Of a DNA stretch of 50,482 nt, positions 10,787-20,958 are shown in pieces. The notes under the pieces were generated by a model. It did no database searches and was not told where the DNA came from. It saw only the letters and a list, made by a program, of their open reading frames with translations. Source of the stretch: Nemertoderma westbladi. Lineage: Eukaryota; Xenacoelomorpha; Nemertodermatida; Nemertodermatidae. A program made the translations under genes and the position numbers. The stretch spans positions 1 to 50,482 of the forward strand of contig JAUCBJ010001912.1 of the NCBI GenBank assembly GCA_032718475.1, read 5' to 3'. Each line of letters begins with the position of its first letter. Positions within the stretch are counted from its first letter, which is position 1.

Positions 10787-11096
10787 CACCTCCATGCAGC
10801 ATAAAGGAGGTGCCACCTGCACCTGCATAGACCCTCTTACTAGGGCAAATCTGGTCCTGTAACTAGGACCCCCTTCGTTCTGGGATAAGGACGCCCTTGG
10901 TCCTGGATTAAGGACCCATATACTTGGCTGCAGGGGTATATGGCCTGACCAGGCAGATGGTGATCTACCAATGGCTGGTCAGGAGTAGAGTGTTCTCATG
11001 TCCACTCTGAGAGCACTTCCCTGCGACCTGCACCTGGCAGCAAGGGTACAGGGCATGACCCAGCAGATGAGCTGCAACAGCCAATGGTGGGTCATG
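10787..11096 (+). promoter_or_regulatory. Structured 5' UTR of LINE A: five hairpins
   Basis: Perfect inverted repeats follow one another: CACCTCC/GGAGGTG (10787-10793 and 10806-10812), GGTCCT/AGGACC (10853-10858 and 10865-10870), GGTCCT/AGGACC (10899-10904 and 10911-10916), CCTGACCAG/CTGGTCAGG (10944-10952 and 10975-10983) and CATGACCC/GGGTCATG (11054-11061 and 11089-11096). The last two enclose related loops containing GCAGATG and CCAATGG but use different stem sequences, as expected for duplicated monomers whose stems co-vary. Possible roles are an internal promoter, translation initiation or 5' self-processing. None can be chosen from sequence alone. Confidence 0.6.
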
Positions 11097-11230
11097 TGCG
11101 CCAGAGTAGATATGGGTGATGGGCCTCATATCTGACTCCATTGCGACACCCACCCTGTGGAATGGCAAACCAGGGTGTGGTATTTGCCCCGAGAGCTGAC
11201 TCGGCAAAAAAGCACCCCCCAACCCCCACT

Positions 11231-12423
11231 ATGGATTACATTAGCAATGCGGAGGTCCGGCCACTAGAGGCCAGTGGAATTACCGGACACAATCGGCCTC
11301 ACAGGCGTCAGTTAACTCCTGACCGGCTGCCTGTCTCACCCCCTACTGGAGAGAGAGCAGCCAACAATTCTTTGAGTCCCTTTCCTGATGACCTTTCTGG
11401 CCCAAACCCTGGGTCACCAGGAAGGCCAGATTGTGATGGGGAGAGGGATTCTGGAGTTGGAGGCTACTCTCATGTTCCACCCCGACCAACAAAGCCATTG
11501 GTGAATCTGAGGCAAGTCACAAGACTAGCCTCAGTAAACACACTAACACTCGGGTCCCCAATGCGACAAGGTGAGCTACTGCCTTGGCAGATAAGCTTTC
11601 TCTTAGCGTAGTGGGTGTTCAAGAGCACCGAAAGCAGACTGGACAGACTGATGAGGTTCTGATTAAGGACATGGGGGGCGGTTGGCGACTCGCCCTCGCG
11701 TCAGCAGATGATAGTGGCAATGGTGGAATTGGTCTATTGATGAATCCAACTGCACATGCAGCATTGGACAAAATAGACCAAATCTCTAACCGCATCATCC
11801 CATGCCACTTCTCATGTTCTGGAAGACTGGCGAAGAAGTTCCCTAAGGTGGTTCTGATTGTGTGCTACTCTCCAACTAGTGTTGCCCCTGTAGAGGAGGT
11901 GGAAAATTTCTACCACAATCTACAAGCAGCTACTGATGGAGTGGATCAGCATGCATTCTTAACATTCCTGGGAGACTTTAATGCAAGTCTGCATCAATCA
12001 CCTACATCGCCCTGGGTCTATAGCAATAGTGTTAACCGAAATTCTGTCCATCTTCCGGATTTTATCTCTGGAAATGGATTGTTTTCGGCTGGAACCCAGT
12101 TCTAAAAGCGAACTGGAAAGCTATGGACTCATAGTGGACCCAGTGGTCACAAGTCCCAGATAGACCATATTCTGTTTCGTAGGAAATACAGGAGCTCTAT
12201 ACAAGACTGTAATGCATTTACACTTCGACCCTTCTCCAGTTATCACCGCCTTATTGTGGCCAAGGTAAGACTTAGTCTGCGCGCTAGCAGAACAACGAAA
12301 TCTGCCTTGCCGCGGCATGACTGGTCCTCTCTGTTGCAACAGCCAAGTGTGAGATCCAGCTTCACACTACAGCTGAGCAACAGGTATGAGGCTCTTGCCT
12401 CTGTGGCGGCAGATCACTGTGAG
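11231..12423 (+). pseudogene. LINE A ORF: disordered N-terminus and APE endonuclease, broken
   Basis: The ATG at 11231 opens a proline- and glycine-rich N-terminal region of about 90 residues. The apurinic-like endonuclease then starts at SVNTLTLGSPMRQGEL. A frameshift near 11575-11584 moves the frame to LSLSVVGVQEHR (the catalytic QE-H block), GIGLLMNPTA, VLIVCYSP and LGDFNA (about 11970). An in-frame TAA at 12103-12105 precedes KLWTHSGPSGHKSQIDHIL (the S-Q-I-D-H catalytic block near 12155). The frame then stays open into the linker until the Gypsy insertion at 12424. The endonuclease nicks target DNA to prime reverse transcription. At least two inactivating lesions are present. Confidence 0.8.
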
Positions 12424-12574
12424 TGTGTAGTACTTCTGTTTTATGTACCGGACTACCCAATTTCTGTTTAGATTAGGCCTAATGTTTGCTCGATCATATA
12501 TACTGTTGTCTAACTAATATACTGATTTGCATAACCACGCTTATATTTAATGGACCCCAGCTCAACATCCGTCA
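12424..12574 (+). repeat. Gypsy 5' LTR (151 bp)
   Basis: Begins TGTGTAGTACTTCTG and ends CAACATCCGTCA. The 3' LTR (17423-17450 plus 18519-18641) also sums to 151 bp. The termini TG...CA and the flanking GTGAG duplication fix the ends exactly. Confidence 0.95.
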
Positions 12575-12591
12575 TGGCGCAGTGTTTACGG
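12575..12591 (+). promoter_or_regulatory. Gypsy primer-binding site
   Basis: TGGCGCAGTGTTTACGG starts at the first base after the 5' LTR. The TGG at the 5' end matches the CCA end of a tRNA, as expected for minus-strand priming. I cannot name the tRNA. Confidence 0.75.
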
Positions 12592-12656
12592 ACACGCTGA
12601 TAATCCGGACCTACGGTCTACCACAGTTTGACTGTTCAATCCCCTGATATCCGGAT

Positions 12657-15600
12657 ATGGCAACAGATCCACGCAACCCACATATATTCGTGCTACGTAG
12701 CTCCCCGCCCACCTTCGATATCGAATCGGAAAAGGCAACTTGGGAGCTCTGGAAAGACGAATGGAACGCCTTTCTCGCCACATCCGGACTCCGCAACCTC
12801 TATATATCCGACCCGGCAACGCCCTCCGTCGATGCGATTACCGAGGACTTTAAACGATCCACGTTACACCTCCACCGTGCGACTCTTACAACGGCCTTAT
12901 CTCGCGCCACAAACGCCGTAGTCAAGGGGCTCGCCCTTACTGCAGAGGAAAACGCGAATCCCGAAGTGGTGATCGACCGGTTGGGACAACATATCGATGG
13001 GGGAACCAACCGACGAGTTCACCGACAACAACTGGCCTGACGCCACCGCCTCCCAGAGGAGAGTCCCGAGTCGTTCCTCGTCGCCCTTAGGGACCTGGCC
13101 ACCAAATGTGATTTTACCCCACTTGCATCCAAGGAGGCCCACCAAGAAGACCGACTCCTGGATCAGTTCATTTCGGGATTCGGGGACAAGGAAGTTACTG
13201 AACAACTTCTACGACTCCCCAACGATTGTTCCCTCAGTGACGCCCTCCGGCTCTCCCAAGCCGTCTGGTCAGCCAGGAAAGACGCGGCGTCACTTGGTCT
13301 CCCACCACAACCCATCGCTGCCGCCGCCGCCAACCGTATTGCAGCCTTACCTCGGCGCCCCCAAGGGTCGCCCAAGGCGCGCCCCATCGCCAGCTCCAAG
13401 TGCCCCCAATGCGGTTATCCACCGCATCAGTCCGGCAAACGTTGCCCAGGTGCCACAGCCTGCTGCCGGCACTGCAACCAGGTTGGGCACTACGACCGTA
13501 TGTGCCGCAGCCGCCCAATGGGCGCCACTCGAGACCCACAGACAAACTCCACGGACCAGGAACCAGCCGAACTCCGGCACACCAATGAGTCCACTTACCA
13601 TGCCCAAATATGGACTACCATATTGGACGGCCTTAACTTTGACGCCGTTCCAGCCGTCTCCGCTACCGAGAGACTAGAACCCCTGGAGACTGTGACTATC
13701 GGTTTCCAGGTCACCAAGGACCCCACCCGTGGCATCCCGGAGCTACAATTCCTCCCGGACTCCGGAGCCAACGTAACGACTATCCCTTGGCGAATCTACC
13801 GAGCGTTCGGGGGCCGATTCGAGAACCTCCGCCACCCCGACGGCAACCCAATGTCGGGGCACAGGGAATCCGACACTCCACAGGCGCCTCGGCTCGCAAA
13901 TGGGAGCCGCGCTGGTTGGACTTTTAAGGGGATATTCAATGCCACCCTCCAGTGCACCGCCCTTGGCACAGCCTGTACAACCGACCTCTGGGTCCTGGAT
14001 GGGTTGCAACAACCCCTCCTCTCGCGACGGGTGTGCTTCACCCTGGGAATCCTGCGGAGTCCCATCCTCCGAGGTGGCAACTTATCTGCAACAGTGAACT
14101 CGATCGAGCAAACCAAGCCCACCACACAACTGCCACCAAATGCCACCCACAAACCACCACCGCCTAAAACTGCTAACCCACCAACCCTTATCTACCCACC
14201 ACAAACCCTACCCCATACTCCGCATACCCCAACATCATCCACCCTGACTGACTGGGAAGCCCTCCATCGTCGCTTCCCTCGTCCTCTATCAGGGCAGTGC
14301 CGAGTGATGACTGGAGGGGAACTTACTATAAAGCTCATCCCAGGTGTCCAACCACACCAATCGTACACGAACCGAGCTATTCCGATAAACTTGGAGGCCG
14401 CGTTCAATCGGGAACTCGATGCCCAGATCGCAATGGGCATCCTTGAGCCCGCCGGTGATGACAATAACCCGGGCGAGTGGCTTAGCCCGATGGTCGTTAC
14501 GCGGAAGAAAAGTGACCCCACCAAAGTCCGCATAACGGTCGACTTACGGGAATTAAATAAAGCCACCATCCGCCCGAGTTACTTCTCCCCCTCCCCCTTT
14601 CACGTCATCTCTAAAATCCCCACGTCAGCGCGCTATTTCACTGTCCTCGACGGCCTAAAGGGATTTCACCAGGTGGGACTAGACCTCGCCAGCCGCCGAC
14701 TCACCACGTTCGCCACCCCCCGCGGCCGCTTCCGATACCGCCGTATGCCGATGGGGTGGCATGGCAGTTCTGACGTATTTAACGCCAGGATGGCCCGGGC
14801 CCTCCACGGAATACCCAACATTGGGCGCATAGTGGAGGACGTCATTATATATACAGACAGCGCCGAGGAACACCCCGAGGCAGTTGCCAAGGTCCTATCT
14901 GCGTGCGACACTGCCAACATATCGCTGAACACCGATAAAGTTCAGTACTGCCTCCCCAAGGTCCGTTTCGGCGGCTACCTCGTCAGCCACGGACTCTATC
15001 GGATCGACCCCACCCTTACCGAAGATCTCCGCCACTTCCCGGTCCCTAACAACCGCCGGGACCTCCGCTCCTTCCTCGGCCTTGCCCAACAGCTGGGAAA
15101 TTCGACGGCCGAAATCTCCAAACTCGTCGAGCCACTCCGCAGCCTTAATACGGACCGCGCCGCCTGGGTTTGGCTGCCACAGCACCAGGACGCATTCGAG
15201 GCCACCCGGGCCACCCTCTCCAGCCCATCCTACCTCTCGGGCTTTCATCCCGATAGAAGAACCGAACTCCTAACTGATGCCTCGCGCCTCAATGGTATCG
15301 GCTTCCTTCTACGACAATGGGACCCCTCTTCAAACCACTGGCTTACCATCCAGTGCGGCTCTCGGACCCTCGCCAAGCACGAGGCAAACTGGTCTGGGAT
15401 GGCCGAACTGGAGGCCCTCGGTGCAGCCTGGGCGGCACACAAGTGCCGCTACTTCCTGGATGGTCTAAACCACTTCGAACTGGTTACCGACAGTAGCCCC
15501 CTTATACCCATCCTGAATGACAGGCGTTTAGACCAAGTGTCCAATGACAGGCTCCTGAAGTTGAAAACAGCCCTCTTGCGTTTCAACTTCACTGCCCGCC

Positions 15601-17126
15601 ACCAAAAGGGCACCAAGCACCTCGTCGCCGACGCTTTCTCGCGCTCCCCCCGGCACAAACCTACCCCGGATGACCTCGTACTCACTGGCGACGACGACAG
15701 TGACCGGGAGTTCATTGTCTCCGCGGCCATTGCCCAGACAACCCTTACAATCGACGCCCGTCTACAGGAGATCCGTTCCATGGGGAATCGCGACCCAACT
15801 TATGTGGCACTCCTCGCCACAATACGGGATGGCTGGCCAACCTCCCGCCACAATATCACGAACGACGATATACGCCCATACTTTCAGCACCGCTCTGAAC
15901 TCATGGTCCATGATGGCATCATACTTCGTGGTCCACAACTTTACATACCGAAGGAACTACGCCACAACACCCTTCGTCTACTACACGCCGCCCACCAAGG
16001 GCTCAATAAAACCCGGGAGCGTGCTAGTCGGTCCGTCTGGTGGCCCACCATATCCAACGACATCGCCGTTGCTATCGAACGATGCCAGTCGTGTCAATCC
16101 TCCCTACCATCCCAGGCACCGGAACCCCTCCAACGAACCCCGGACGCCACCCGCCCGTTCCAGAGGATCCATGCTGACCTCTTCGTAGCCGACGGCATCC
16201 ACTACATGGTGGCCACCGACGAGTACACTGGATGGCCCACTTTAGCCCGCCTCGGCTCTGACACTACGTCCGCAGCCATCATTACAAACCTCCGACTCCT
16301 CTTCCTGGCCACTGCCGTCCCTCTGGAATTCCACCCAGACGGTGGTCCCCAGTTCAACTCGGAGGCCGTAAAGACTTTCCTGAAAAACTGGGGAGTTCAC
16401 CTCAATCCATCGTCGCCCCACTTGCCTCGCACTAACGGCCATGCCGAATCTGCCGTCAAGGCGATGAAGAGAATCGTCCGGGGTGCTAACCATGACGTCG
16501 ACAGCATCGCCCAGGGCGTCCTTGGGTTCCGCAACACCTCGCGTTATGGAGGTCGCTCACCAGCGGAACTCCTCTACGGGTGCAATATACGGGAGGCCCT
16601 GCCCGCCCACTTCAGTTCGTTCGACCCCAAATGGAGGAAGTGCTTCCAGGAGCTCGACGAGGTCGCGGAACAAACCAAATCTAACCTGCGTGCGGCCTAT
16701 GACCAACGCACTCGCCCCCTCCGGGTCATTTCCATAGGGACACCCGTTATCATCCAGGACGCCGACACCAAGCGCTGGACAGGACAGGGGGTAGTAGTGG
16801 AGGCGCTGGATAACCATGACTATATGGTTCACCAGGACAGTGGCCACGTCCTCCGGAGAAACCGAGTCTTACTCCGCCCACGCACTACCTCGTTAGGTGG
16901 GCCCACGATACCCACCCCGAATGCTCCCAAAGCACCCCCACCAAACCCCGAACCCAGCCGCGTAGTCACCCCAGAACCCACACCCCCACCCATGGCGTCG
17001 GCCCCGACCTGGTCCGATATCGTCAAACGGACCGCAACACCCCGCACGAGCCAACCAGAACACCCAACTACCCGTTCTGGACGTGAAATACGACCACCCC
17101 AACGCTATGGCTTTCCGGATCTGTAA
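12657..17126 (+). pseudogene. Ty3/Gypsy gag-pol, single frame with one in-frame TGA
   Basis: One frame spans 12657-17126 (ATG GCA ACA start), broken only by TGA at 13038-13040, where CGA (Arg) would restore it. Domains in order: helical Gag, a CX2CX4HX4C zinc knuckle (13464-13505), aspartic protease FLPDSGANVT (about 13750), RT with VDLRELNKATIRPSYF and VLDGLKGFHQV, an RT motif C written IVEDVIIY (about 14829), RNase H with LLTDASR (about 15270), the HHCC integrase finger (HAAHQGLNKT to CQSCQ, about 15985-16100), and the integrase core with IHADLF, FHPDGGPQF and NGHAES carrying D, D and E. A short SH3-like tail and a proline-rich end follow. Gag and Pol are fused with no frameshift. The E in place of the first D of YxDD is unusual. 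Confidence 0.9.
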
Positions 17127-17422
17127 CACGGCGATACAATCCGGAAGCCGCACCACCTTTTATCCATTAGGTTTCAAATAACTATTTTTACTGCACCGCA
17201 ACTTGAAAGAACAGGAGAATAACGAATAGTCAAGTCACCCAAAATGAAAAAATTTTCTCAATAACAACCTATTCGATTATAGTATTTTTAATTATATTCC
17301 ATTACCCCCTATAAACTTATTTTGCAAACTCCTTTGTTTACATGGTTGCAGAGTAACACATCTCTTCACATGTCACTATATTATTGTATAACTGGTTGCC
17401 TGGCAACCCTTGGGAATAAGTA
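17127..17422 (+). other. Gypsy 3' untranslated region
   Basis: Lies between the pol stop and the 3' LTR and is AT-rich. It ends in a purine-rich tract (TTGGGAATAAGTA) directly before the LTR, the likely polypurine primer. It contains the palindrome GGTTGCCTGGCAACC at 17394-17408, which fits the X-box consensus bound by RFX factors. Confidence 0.7.
17394..17408. promoter_or_regulatory. Candidate RFX X-box palindrome
   Basis: GGTTGCC, T, GGCAACC is a perfect inverted repeat matching the RFX consensus GTNRCC(0-3N)RGYAAC. It sits 15 bp before the Gypsy 3' LTR. Binding is inferred from consensus only. Confidence 0.4.
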
Positions 17423-17450
17423 TGTGTAGTACTTCTGTTTTATGTACCGG
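17423..17450 (+). repeat. Gypsy 3' LTR, first 28 bp
   Basis: Identical to the first 28 bp of the 5' LTR and ending in CCGG, the 4-bp target duplicated by the TIR element that follows. Confidence 0.95.
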
Positions 17451-18514
17451 TGTAACAGCGGATTCAGTCCCCCGAAGAATCGGTCCCCCCGGACCAGATC
17501 TGCTAGCGGATTTAGTCCCCCCGGACCCAATCCGCTAGCAGATTTGGTCTCCCTAGGACCAAATCTGCTAGCGGATTGGGTCCTCGTTCGCGGATTTGGT
17601 CCCCCCAATGTTATTGCAATAAATTCAAAATACACTGCCAGACTGCTCCGTTCCCTTCCTTATTGTCAATGGATACAATACTGGCAGACCGGTTATTCAG
17701 TATGTATCGTTTATTGTTCTGGTTAGAAAACATTGTGTGTAACCTGCTCCTCTCCAATTTCGTAGTACGATAAATTTATTGTAATGAGGTTATATTGTTT
17801 TAACCGTTTTATTATTAGAAAATTTATCCTCCCCACCTGCAAACTATAATAATATGAATGAACATGAATGAATATGAATAACTGTTACTCAGTTGGGTTT
17901 AGGTGTAACAGCTGAACTGAATATACCTGAATATACCGAAATGACACCAACTGACCAATGACAAATCCAACCAAATACACCTGACAACTCGAACTACAGT
18001 ATGATTATTTACTGTAATAGGGACAGTACAATATCTTCCTCCTCCTCATGTAATCATCCCTCATCCATAATGAATCTATAATGTTGAAATTAGCCGCTTT
18101 CCTGAGTATAGTTGCAACTTTGTTGAATTGACTGGATATGTGTCATCTCCCGAAATATAATTATAGACGGCTTGATAAAGCTGCGTCTCATCGAAGTTGG
18201 CCATAATAGCCTACTGTACTGATGCGACTATATCAGTATATACAGATGTGGGAATTTAGTTTAACGCAGTAGTGGTAGCTACTGCAGTTTTAATCAGTCT
18301 ATAATTTAATGCATAAGCTACGCTGCTATGTCAGTACCAGTACTGCTGCACTCAGCACTGTCTGACTGTACTGTAAAATTATAATTTAAGGGGGGACTCA
18401 ATCTGCGGAGGGGGGACAGAATCCGCTAGCGGATTCGGTCCCCCCGGACTCAATCCGCTAGCGGATTCGGTCCCCCCGGACCATATCCGCGTGGGGACAG
18501 AATCCGCTGTTACA
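17451..18514. mobile_element. Non-autonomous TIR DNA transposon, 1064 bp, CCGG target duplication
   Basis: The left end TGTAACAGCGGATTC and right end GAATCCGCTGTTACA are inverted repeats continuing into GTCCCC/GGGGAC. The target CCGG is duplicated (17447-17450 and 18515-18518), splitting the Gypsy 3' LTR. Both subterminal regions carry GCTAGC-centred palindromes (17502, 17534, 17567, 18425 and 18457), separated by GGTCCCCCCGGAC-type blocks that are themselves palindromic. The middle is AT-rich and has no transposase frame. I cannot place it in a superfamily from a 4-bp duplication and these termini. Confidence 0.88.
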
Positions 18515-18518
18515 CCGG

Positions 18519-18641
18519 ACTACCCAATTTCTGTTTAGATTAGGCCTAATGTTTGCTCGATCATATATACTGTTGTCTGACTAATATACTGATTTGCATA
18601 ACCACGCTTATATTTAATGGACCCCAGCTCAACATCCGTCA
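18519..18641 (+). repeat. Gypsy 3' LTR, remaining 123 bp
   Basis: Continues the LTR at ACTACCC after the CCGG duplication and ends CATCCGTCA, followed by the GTGAG target duplication at 18642-18646. Confidence 0.95.
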
Positions 18642-18646
18642 GTGAG

Positions 18647-19205
18647 GGCTATACTGCCTTTACAGAAGCAGTTAAGTTAGCAGCTGCAGAAACAGTTCCT
18701 GTATACCCTCGAAACAGGAAAAGGGCCCCCTGGACTGACAACAAAATTCAGAAGTGCCGAAATGACCTTCATAAGGCGCAGAAAGAGTCCCGACTCAAAC
18801 AGACTACAGCGGCCAAGAATGCAGTTAAGGCTGCATCTAGGTCCCTGAACAGGCAGTACTCTGCTAATCAATCTACAGGAGCTAATAAACCAACAGGTTG
18901 ATGCCATTAATGATGCTGACGACAGCAGGCAATCATCCCAGGCATGGAAATCGATCAATCTGCTTACTGGGCGGAAAAGCCAACCAACCACCAAGGTTAA
19001 GGCTGAATCACCTGCCGATCGCCTCAATGGTTGGAAAGCCCACTTTGAAAAGCTCCTCAATAATGACAGGGTTTTGCCTGATAACTTTATAGAAGTAAAA
19101 GTGTCTGAGTCTGTACTCCCAGATATTCCCATTGGCGATATCTCCTTTGCAGAAGTGAAGGCTGCTGCAAAGAGCATTAAGACCAATCGTGCCAGTGGAG
19201 TAGAT
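18647..19205 (+). pseudogene. LINE A, middle segment (linker to start of RT)
   Basis: Continues LINE A after the Gypsy insertion, starting GGCTATACTGCC. It is collinear with 47089-47639 of LINE B at about 98 percent by eye and encodes the helical linker (KRAPWTDNKIQKCRNDLHKAQ, then VLPDIPIGDISFAEVKAAAK) up to NRASGVD, where RT begins. A 4-bp direct duplication (AATC) near 18870 shifts the frame. It ends at 19205 inside the 11-bp target duplication of retroposon Y. Confidence 0.88.
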
Positions 19206-19396
19206 TTTTTTCAGCTTCCTCAGGACATTGACAGTATATTATATTATATTCATCTTTAAAAATAACACACAAAGCACAAAAATTACTGGACAAACATAAT
19301 TCAACCACCACCAGCTGTCTTTACCCATCACCTAGCAACCGTATGAACACAACAGTAGAATATTGCCTACAGGACTGCAATACCAGTACTGTCTGC
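19206..19396 (-). mobile_element. Retroposon Y, 3' part (minus orientation)
   Basis: Inserted into LINE A with an 11-bp target duplication GTGGAGTAGAT (19195-19205 and 45614-45624). Six T follow the left copy of the duplication, which is a short poly(A) tail on the minus strand and identifies a retroposed sequence. The element continues at 45508-45613 beyond BEL A, for a total of about 297 bp. I recognise no tRNA boxes or LINE tail and cannot say whether it is a SINE or a processed transcript. Confidence 0.75.
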
Positions 19397-20176
19397 TGTT
19401 CCCGACTATAGTCAGTATTTAATCGTACAGTATGGCCCAAAATTATTATCACCTGTTATTGCCGTAGAAATTCCATTTTATTGAGAGAGAATGTCATGAC
19501 GTCATAACATGACGTCACAAAAGTAAAAGTATAGTGTATCTTGCATGAAGGCTTGCTCGCCTCATGTTCATAAGAGAATTATCATATCCTATAATGAGTG
19601 AGTGAATATTAGAACCATTTAAAGTGAAAGGACACATTGAGTGAGAGGCAACAATGGAAGTGTAAGGCATCCTCTGGGATTTACCCTCACCTGTGTATAT
19701 TGGTGTATAACGTATTATATTTTGGCCCCATTTTCTATGGCCTATTGTTGTTTGGTAAACCAATCCCAGATGGCTTTCCTTCCATTCATATATGACAAGA
19801 GCAGGATGACATTAGATTCATTCTGTCGATATAACTTTGTAGAAACGTTACATAGTTTTCACCGTTCGTTCTTTCGTTCGTTCGTTTATTGTTTGATTCG
19901 ACTTGTTTCACGAACTTTTTGGACTCTATTCAGTGACCTATTGGTCACTGAACTTAACTATTATTGTTCTAATTGAACTGAACGTACAGTGCATTTGTAC
20001 TGTACGTGTTATAAGTCATTTGTTTGAAGGAAGGAAGCGTCATCATGTGATTGTGCACTGGTGCCGTTTATACATATTGAACATTAAAGTAACTAGGACT
20101 TGAACTGAGTTTTCTTGACGAACGAAACGGACGCGTAGAAACGACGTTCTTAGAGGGAAAGAATATCGACGGAACA
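19397..20176 (+). repeat. BEL A 5' LTR (780 bp)
   Basis: Starts TGTTCCCGACTATAG and ends ATCGACGGAACA, with TGTTCC/GGAACA as inverted termini. It contains two perfect inverted repeats, TCAGTGACC/GGTCACTGA (19930-19951, loop TATT) and ACGTACAGT/ACTGTACGT (19982-20007), a TTCG-rich tract near 19868, and the tandem CRE sites listed separately. The matching copy lies at +25326 bp. Confidence 0.95.
19497..19517. promoter_or_regulatory. Two CRE palindromes in BEL A U3
   Basis: TGACGTCA occurs at 19497-19504 and 19510-19517, 13 bp apart, and again at 44823-44830 and 44836-44843 in the 3' LTR. This is the full palindromic site for CREB/ATF-type bZIP factors. Two intact copies at helical-turn-like spacing near the LTR start suggest a transcriptional enhancer. 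Function is inferred from the motif. Confidence 0.6.
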
Positions 20177-20247
20177 AAGTGAAAACTATCTCGTTGAAAA
20201 CGACAATGTGTAGCCGAATTAACGAACTTGAATAGATTTGATCTTCA

Positions 20248-20958
20248 ATGTCTAGCGCCAACCGAACGCCATCAACGAACCATCCATCAGTGGAAACGAG
20301 CTCGGACCTCATTGATATGAGGGATGAGCCCAGACGAGTATCAGTCATGGATGGCAGGATCGAGTCGGGCCGAGAACTCGCCCGAACCCCGAGAACGAAC
20401 CCAACACAAGCGGAGGGCGCCTGGCAACCAACAACGAGCCCAGACGGTGTGGCACGCTCAATTCCTGGGGCTGCTAGAGCAAGCATCGGCGCTCGCTTAC
20501 GCACTAGCAGCTTGGTGGGAACTGGGCAGGGGCCACCCACTCAACCACAACGAGCTGTCCTCCCAACTCACGAACCTGAACCGGCCAATATTCGACACGA
20601 ACCTGAAAGAACCTCGACACAGACAACACGACCCAAAGACCCCCAGATCCAACGATCATCACGATCACAACGAAGTGCTGTTCTGATTGACCCCCAACAA
20701 CCAGAGATCCTTAAACGACGATCTCAACGAGCAGAACTGACTCTGTTTGGAACTGTTGAGAACCCAACTGGTGAACTGCCAGTGGAACCGGAGCTAAGTA
20801 TACTTTTAAATAAAATAACGGTCTACATAGATCATTTACGTGCGTGCGGAGAGGAACAAAGGGCTGTTGAGATTGAAGACCGGGTCAAAGCCCAGTGTCA
20901 ATCTCGACAGACCCGTTCCAATCCAAACGTTAGGAGGGGACCCAGAGTGAAGATCTGA
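20248..20958 (+). CDS. BEL A gag, N-terminal frame
   Basis: The ATG at 20248, 71 bp after the LTR, opens a 236-codon frame. It is rich in Arg, Ser, Pro and Thr and ends in a short helical segment (LSILLNKITVYIDHLRACGEE). No domain is recognisable, which is usual for the N-terminus of BEL Gag. It overlaps the next gag frame (20934 onwards) by about 25 bp in the -1 direction. That offset may be a mutation, because the later frame at 23509 returns to the first register. Confidence 0.65.
   Translation: MSSANRTPSTNHPSVETSSDLIDMRDEPRRVSVMDGRIESGRELARTPRTNPTQAEGAWQPTTSPDGVARSIPGAARASIGARLRTSSLVGTGQGPPTQPQRAVLPTHEPEPANIRHEPERTSTQTTRPKDPQIQRSSRSQRSAVLIDPQQPEILKRRSQRAELTLFGTVENPTGELPVEPELSILLNKITVYIDHLRACGEEQRAVEIEDRVKAQCQSRQTRSNPNVRRGPRVKI

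Larger units (their letters stand above)
10700..12423 (+). mobile_element. LINE A, 5' segment (UTR and endonuclease)
   Basis: This is the first of three segments of one APE-type LINE that was split by later insertions. It continues at 18647-19205 and 45625 to about 46870. The join at 12423/18642 is proven by the Gypsy target duplication GTGAG and by the uninterrupted copy LINE B, which reads straight through the site at about 47080. The 5' start is approximate. Confidence 0.85.
12424..18641 (+). mobile_element. Ty3/Gypsy LTR retrotransposon, complete, inserted in LINE A
   Basis: It is flanked by the 5-bp target duplication GTGAG (12419-12423 and 18642-18646). LTRs are 151 bp and begin TG and end CA. 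A primer-binding site follows the 5' LTR. One gag-pol frame runs from 12657 to 17126. The 3' LTR is split by a 1064-bp TIR element (17451-18514). Without that insert the element is about 5.15 kb. I see only one difference between the two LTRs (A versus G near 12513 and 18577), so the insertion is recent. Confidence 0.95.

Noticed and set aside
13743-17156. Minus-strand and +1 frames across Gypsy pol
   Set aside because: Shadows of a GC-rich coding region. The plus-strand frame alone carries all catalytic motifs.
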